Shown in pieces: positions 58,730 to 64,000 of a stretch of DNA of 64,000 bases (position 1 is the first letter of the stretch; every line of letters begins with the position of its first letter). Made by a program: the position numbers and the translations under genes. The stretch comes from Choristoneura fumiferana. Its lineage: Eukaryota; Arthropoda; Insecta; Lepidoptera; Tortricidae. The notes below the pieces were generated by a model, which saw nothing but the letters and a program-made list of their open reading frames with translations, had not been told where the DNA came from and made no database searches. Location of the stretch: contig NC_133492.1 of the NCBI RefSeq assembly GCF_025370935.1, positions 10,945,608 through 11,009,607 on the forward strand, in the 5' to 3' direction.

Positions 58730-60545
58730 GACAGATTGGTTAAAATTTTCTGCTTTTCTCTCTAGAATATTTCTGTAATTATCTCACTAGCATTAGATAA
58801 CATGTATAATGTCAAAGTGTTTGTTAGCACTCAATGATACTTTAATGGCTCTACAAAGCTTGACTTAAAATAATTATTATGGATAGTCAAAGTCATAAGC
58901 AAATTCTTCGCAGACAAAGTTACGGCCAGAAGCTAGTTACAAAATATTCATCTTTCAGTGTCAGTTCCAATCGGAAATTATCTAAAGTAAAATCACGAAA
59001 AATCAAAGGCCTCATTTTTTAAATATCACTATATCGCCCTAAATCCAATTATTGTGAATAATTTGTTTTGATACGATATGCAAAGATTTTAAGCATCAGC
59101 TTGGAATACCGATGATTTGGTATTCTTTTTCTTAAATTTCATCTCTTAGAATTGAAACTTTGCAATTTCATTAAATGATAAATTTTAGTAAGTAGATTTT
59201 ACTATCCCATGCTGAAGTAAAATGTAATGAGCTAATTCAATAAAACTTAGAAGCAAAATCAAAACAATTTTCATGTTTAACACAACATTAATCGAATTGA
59301 GCCGGAATATCACTACAAATCGTGATTACAGCTGTAAGTAAAACTTAGTACGAACAAAATTTTGTAGTCAAGGAGAATGCGATATATTTTCTTGAGTGAA
59401 TACTTGCTAATTGCCTCTATTTTTTTACTAGCTATTGCCCGCGACTTTGTCTGCGAACAATTCATTTGTTGCGCGCCTTTGAGAACAACTAATTTTTTCG
59501 AGATAAAAGTTATCCCATTACTTATTCTTCTTATATAAAAATAAATGATTTATACAAAACAATAATAAGAGAAATTTTACTTATAGTTGGTTCCAGTTTT
59601 TTAATATGATGTATATAAAATTTATGTCATTCATGTCGTTGTTAGTAATTAAGGCATGAAAGCGGAACAAACAAACTCACTTTTGCATTTATAATTTGAG
59701 TAAGAATTAATTTTCGTACAATAAAGTGTTTACATACAACGTCAGTCGTTTCTAAATGATAAAGGTGACATTCCTGGAATTACGTGAGATAGGCTTAAAG
59801 TTAGTTGAAAGCACCATAAAATACGGTTATGTCATTATTTTTCAACGTATACTTAAGTACAAAAAAGTTCAATTTTATTAGTTCAAACGCAACACAGAAA
59901 ATTCAACGACTTCAACGTTCGACGACCCCAGTTCGGCACGTAGCGAATCCACGGTTTCAGCCATTGTAATGTTTACGTTTATTTTGTATCATATTTTACG
60001 GCGCTCGTAAAATGTAGAGTGCCAGGACGTGATGCGACCGACGGCGAAATATCACTATTCGAAATGTCCAAGTGATATGGCAGCAAAAGTTGTACGAGCA
60101 AGATTTGTACGTCAAAGTTAAAGATATTCTTTAATCTTTACACTTTAGTACCTTTATCTCTGCTCTGTACATAATTATGTCTTCTGGCAATTTTGAACTA
60201 GGCTCAAGCACGAAGTGACAGGGACGAGGTAATACTCGTAAAGTGTCAACATTAATTTGACCTTAATCGTACAGACAAACTTAATTTACAGAACGCGGGA
60301 ACCAAAGGAGCCATCTGATGCTTCAATTGGAGAATGAAAAGTATATCCATATATAATGGCAACTTTGACAAGGACCTTCTTTAAATTCCATCAACTATGA
60401 ATGATCATCACTTCATAGACATTTGCAACACAAGACGTATACCGGATGCGTAGGCAACCCAAAAAGCCAGGATAAAACGTTATTTTGTCAGAATTTGTCT
60501 AGATTCTCTTACCCTTGGTGCCAGGACAACAATAATAATAATAAT
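58730..60545. other. Intergenic DNA with Helitron-like ends and a tiny ORF
   Basis: Helitron-like 3' ends finish at 58936 (plus, GGCCAGAAGCTAG) and at 59428 (minus). A 28-codon minus-strand ORF at 59878-59964 (MAETVDSLRAELGSSNVEVV) has a good start context but no other support. Confidence 0.35.
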
Positions 60546-60547
60546 AA

Positions 60548-60610
60548 GCCATGTTGCCCGAAATAAATGAATAATAAATTCATATATTCATTTATTTCGG
60601 GCAACTTGGC
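60548..60610. repeat. Long near-perfect hairpin, 21-bp stem plus extension
   Basis: TTGCCCGAAATAAATGAATA (within 60553-60573) pairs exactly with its inverse at 60585-60605, with an 11-nt loop. Pairing resumes outside after one mismatch (GCCA with TGGC). Confidence 0.85.
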
Positions 60611-62502
60611 CCATTCAATAAATACCTTACAGACTAACAATAAGCGTCACCGAGAAAGATTAAAGAGAAAGTAACTGGTAAGATAACATGGTGCTATAAT
60701 AGAAATCCCAACGAAACCTCATCATTATATCAGCCATTGGACGTTCACTTTTGGATATACGCCTTCACATAGACCTCCAGTTGCTTGACAGTTGTTTGAC
60801 CTGCGGCTTTAAGCAGATATTGGTAGACGAGCATCTGCAGGGGATTCTTAATACCCCTTACCGCGACCGCTACCGTAGTCGGGCTAATAGTGTGGCTGCT
60901 TGGGACCCGGGGCCTGGATATATTGTGATCTCGCTTGAGTATCGCTGCCTTGTTGCTTTGACGTTGTCGAATAAGTATATGTTACGCAGATCTCGAGTGC
61001 GTGGATTTCGATGACCCAGTTTAGATTAGTTTGGAGTGTTAGACAGTTCTGATTTCTGGTTCGGAAGTTAATTTCAAACATCAATAATTACAGTCAATAA
61101 CGTAAGTTGAACTTGTTTGATCGATTGGTATCGTCGTTATTTGGAGGGTTTAAGTTTGATTTTATTACCGTCTATTTTTTGATGCTGTAGTTTCAGGAAT
61201 ATGTATTTAAGGTTGTGTAAATACGACGATGATGTGTATGTGGTTAAGGTTGTAGTTGATTAAAGCGACCACAAATGCTCTGTTTTTTGTGTAAATACGA
61301 CCGTGAGAATTTCGGGATATAATGTAGTCAGGATATATGTGTATCTACATACCTACCAAAATTCATCAAAATCCGGCTAGCCGTTTTAGCGTAAACAAGT
61401 AACAAACACACACAAGCACGCACATAATTATGTTCGTCCACATTTGTAATATTGCTAACATTAAACTTGTAGCTAATCTAGTTTAAGATTTATTTTCTGA
61501 AATTTGGTTCAAATTTAATTGGACTAATTTATAAATTGCCAAATAAATTTTACAGACAATTTAAAACAACAACAAACACTTTAAAAACACCCAGGGCCAA
61601 CTTGACACCTAAGTAAAAAAATAGACTGAAGACCGCCACTTCGGGACTACAAAAATGCAGCCATAAGTACATTGCGTTCAAATGAAAGCGGGGTACACAC
61701 ACTTTCTAACCGAGCAGTAGGGCCACCACAAAACAACACCAGGGTGGGCCACGTCTCGCACCGGAAGCTGTCGCGTCCGTCACGCGCGTGGCGCCACCTA
61801 CATCCGGCTGGCTGACACGTCCAGAATTCACCGGATTACCTTTCAAACAACCTTCATGTGTAAACCTTTTTTTGTAAAATGAATGGAAGCGTAAACTTGT
61901 ATTTTATTGCCGTGTAGTTTTCAATCTTTTGTCACAGTACAAAAAAGGAGCAGTGCACCGTCTTGATACAAACGGCCGGAACGCGAGTTATACCTACGCG
62001 CCACGAATTCTCAGCATACCTCGGCAACCATCAGTCGCGAGTGCTCCGCGGTTACGTACGGACTCACGCGCATTTATTACGTACCTTAATATGTCACAAC
62101 GATATAAACAGTATTGTTCGGTGTACGAATGTTGTTTATCAGAATTCGATTTTTTTATACTCTTAAATTCAACAATAAAACTTAGAAGAGGCGCAAATAC
62201 TTCTCCGTAGCTAATTTGTAGGTAACAAGTACTTATACGTAGTGATGAAGCCAAATAAAACCGTTTAAAACATAGTACGTTTTGTGGTTTATTAAAATAA
62301 CTTAAAATGCATATTTGTTAAACACTACTTAGTCCATCTTTAAATTTCCTAATCCTTTACCTACTATAAATTTCATGTGACATTGTCAAATCAAATACAT
62401 AACTGAAGAGTGACAGTTAGTAGAGTAGGCAGCCCTATCGCGCGTTTGTGTACCGAGCCGGCGTAGGTAATTATATCAAGGACGCTGCCGAGACGGAGTA
62501 CT
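60611..62502. other. Intergenic DNA with repeat pieces and a possible start site
   Basis: 60716-60775 (CAGCCATTGGACGTTCAC) and 61340-61455 (TCATCAAAATCCGGCTAGCC) are retroposon-like. 61735-61815 is GC-rich. A possible initiator lies at 62031-62035. No coding exon assigned. Confidence 0.35.
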
Positions 62503-63175
62503 GCTCCTTTTTTAACAGACTTCAAAAATGGAGGAGGTTCTATGTTCCAATGTTTGTAAATTTTTTTTTTTTTTTTGGTATAGGGGCAAACGCTTTTTTA
62601 TGTATGTTCACCGATTACCTACTCAATCAATTGTGGACCGATTTTCAAAATTCTTTTTTATTCGAAAGAGTACTCTTCTGAGGTAGTTCCATTGTCACCA
62701 AGTCAAGATTTGATGATGGGATCCTAGGGAAATTGAGGGCGAACCTCAAATGTTATAGGCACACCTATGGCGATTTTGGTATTTTTAGCATTCAATCAAA
62801 TAAGCATTTACATTCAGAAAGTATCATTTGGTAAACTGGACCTGATGAAGATGACCGTAGATGACCAATGGAACTCGTCAAAGCTAAGTAATGCTCGCTC
62901 GTCTATAAACAATCATTATTAATATACCTAGATAAGTGACTAAGAAGGACATTTAAGTTAATGATTCTTTTGAACTGATCTGATACTGAAGCCGGAAGGT
63001 AAGCAACGGAACTCTGTTATAAAACAACGTAACTAAGCCGTGTTTATGCTTCATGGGATCGTTGTGAGATGTACTTTGGCTACGAATCACTAAAAAGTGA
63101 GAAATAAAGAAAAAAATTACCAAAAAAAGTAAAACCGACTCCAAAAAAAATAAAAAAAGGGTTTTGTAGTCGGTT
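62503..63175 (+). mobile_element. ACAGACTTCAAAAATGGAGG-type element, near complete
   Basis: Left end TTTTTTAACAGACTTCAAAA and right end AAAACCGACTCCAAAAAAAA are the two ends I associate with this lepidopteran repeat. The interior has no long ORF. Confidence 0.45.
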
Positions 63176-63540
63176 CCAATTATTATTATTTTTTTTTATT
63201 TTTTTTTTCAGTCGGTTTTACTTTTTTGTTAAAAAAAATCATTATTTCTTTATATTGTGTGATTGATAAAAATCGCCATAATGAAAAACTAATATTTTTG
63301 CATACTTACTCAAGCAGATATTGGCGCACTCAAAAATATATTTTGTAACATTACATCCAACCCATTATCTACCAAACAAACCATTTCATTTCATTTCATT
63401 TTAGGATTTCCCGTTTTTCACCCAGGACAGATCAAAAAGGGAAAGGAACGAATCACTAAAAAGTGAGAAATAAAGTAAAATTTTAACAAAAAAAAAGTAA
63501 AAACGAATCCAAAAAAATAACAAAAAATACAACCGACTAC
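63084..63540. repeat. Direct duplication around AAAACCGACTCC-type sequence
   Basis: GAATCACTAAAAAGTGAGAA followed by an A-rich GTAAAAMCGAMTCC stretch occurs near 63084 and again near 63447, about 363 bp apart. Confidence 0.6.
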
Positions 63541-63787
63541 AAAATCCTTAAAAATATTTTTCTAGGTAGGTACCTACTAGCTCGAAGTCGGTGACTCAGC
63601 ACGATCCAGTAGGATGGATTGAAACCACATTGAAACCCATAGGATGTAGGTGAGGTAGACGAATATTGTTCCATTCCTGCTGGGAATTTTCAGATATAAA
63701 ATTATTGTAGTGCAATTTGCTCTAAAACACCGTCAATAAGACCACAATTGTAATTGATTAAACCAAGACATTATAAATTGAAACTTA

Positions 63788-63927
63788 GGGGCTGTTTCAC
63801 CATCCATTGATTAGCGTTAACCGACGGTTAAATATGATGCCGTGTCCGTCTATTCGAACAAAACAAATAGAGACGGCATCACACCTAACCGTCAGTTAAC
63901 ACTAATCAATGGATAGTGAAACCCTTA
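63788..63927. mobile_element. Palindromic MITE (GGGGCTGTTTCACC family), full copy
   Basis: GGGCTGTTTCACCATCCATT ... CTAATCAATGGATAGTGAAACCC form inverted ends around GACGGCATCA-type inner arms. A half copy is at 28664-28740. Confidence 0.75.
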
Positions 63928-64000
63928 AACTTGCATGGCTTGTTTCTTTACTTAGTTCAATTAATCTTGATCAGCGTAGAGTACATTGTTGCGGCTGTTT

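Overview
The window looks like nuclear DNA of a moth or butterfly. It is AT-rich, gene-poor and intron-rich, and it is full of repeat families I know from lepidopteran genomes: tRNA-derived SINEs with ATTT or ATG tails, Helitron-like inserts ending in CTAG, elements opening with a GGGTTCCG or CCCCCGACGC motif, TA-flanked palindromic MITEs, and scattered GTAGGTACCTAC words. Species is not resolvable by eye. No rRNA, functional tRNA gene, CRISPR array or intact transposase or reverse transcriptase was seen.

Layout. (1) 791-949, plus strand: the last coding exon of an unidentified gene whose upstream exons lie outside the window or were not found. (2) 2427-7888, minus strand: a complete four-exon glycine/tyrosine-rich secreted protein gene, probably a glycine-rich cuticular protein (228 aa). 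It has a visible TATA box and initiator, a 12-nt first coding exon, and phase-1 introns between its repeat-coding exons. (3) 8-30 kb: intergenic DNA built of MITEs, SINEs, Helitron-like pieces and a minisatellite split by a foldback element. (4) 30717-34982, minus strand: two tandem two-exon genes encoding related type I membrane glycoproteins of 431 and 317 aa. Each has a signal peptide, a beta-rich MAM-like ectodomain, one transmembrane helix followed by a GxGxYxLGK-type border, and a short tail with a VPRV motif. Paralogue A carries an extra stalk of about 20 PGTEE pentapeptides. A 90-bp near-copy of part of paralogue A lies between the two genes. (5) 35-64 kb: no convincing gene; repeats, several perfect hairpins, an internally deleted TIR transposon with a broken Myb-like reading frame, two foldback elements with 12-13 bp target duplications, and a large nested palindrome.

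Functionally the three readable genes all encode secreted or surface proteins: one likely extracellular-matrix (cuticle) component, and one pair of cell-surface glycoproteins of unknown ligand. The paralogue pair is the most novel biology here. All splice junctions were inferred by reading frame and GT/AG signals; no transcript or homology search was available.
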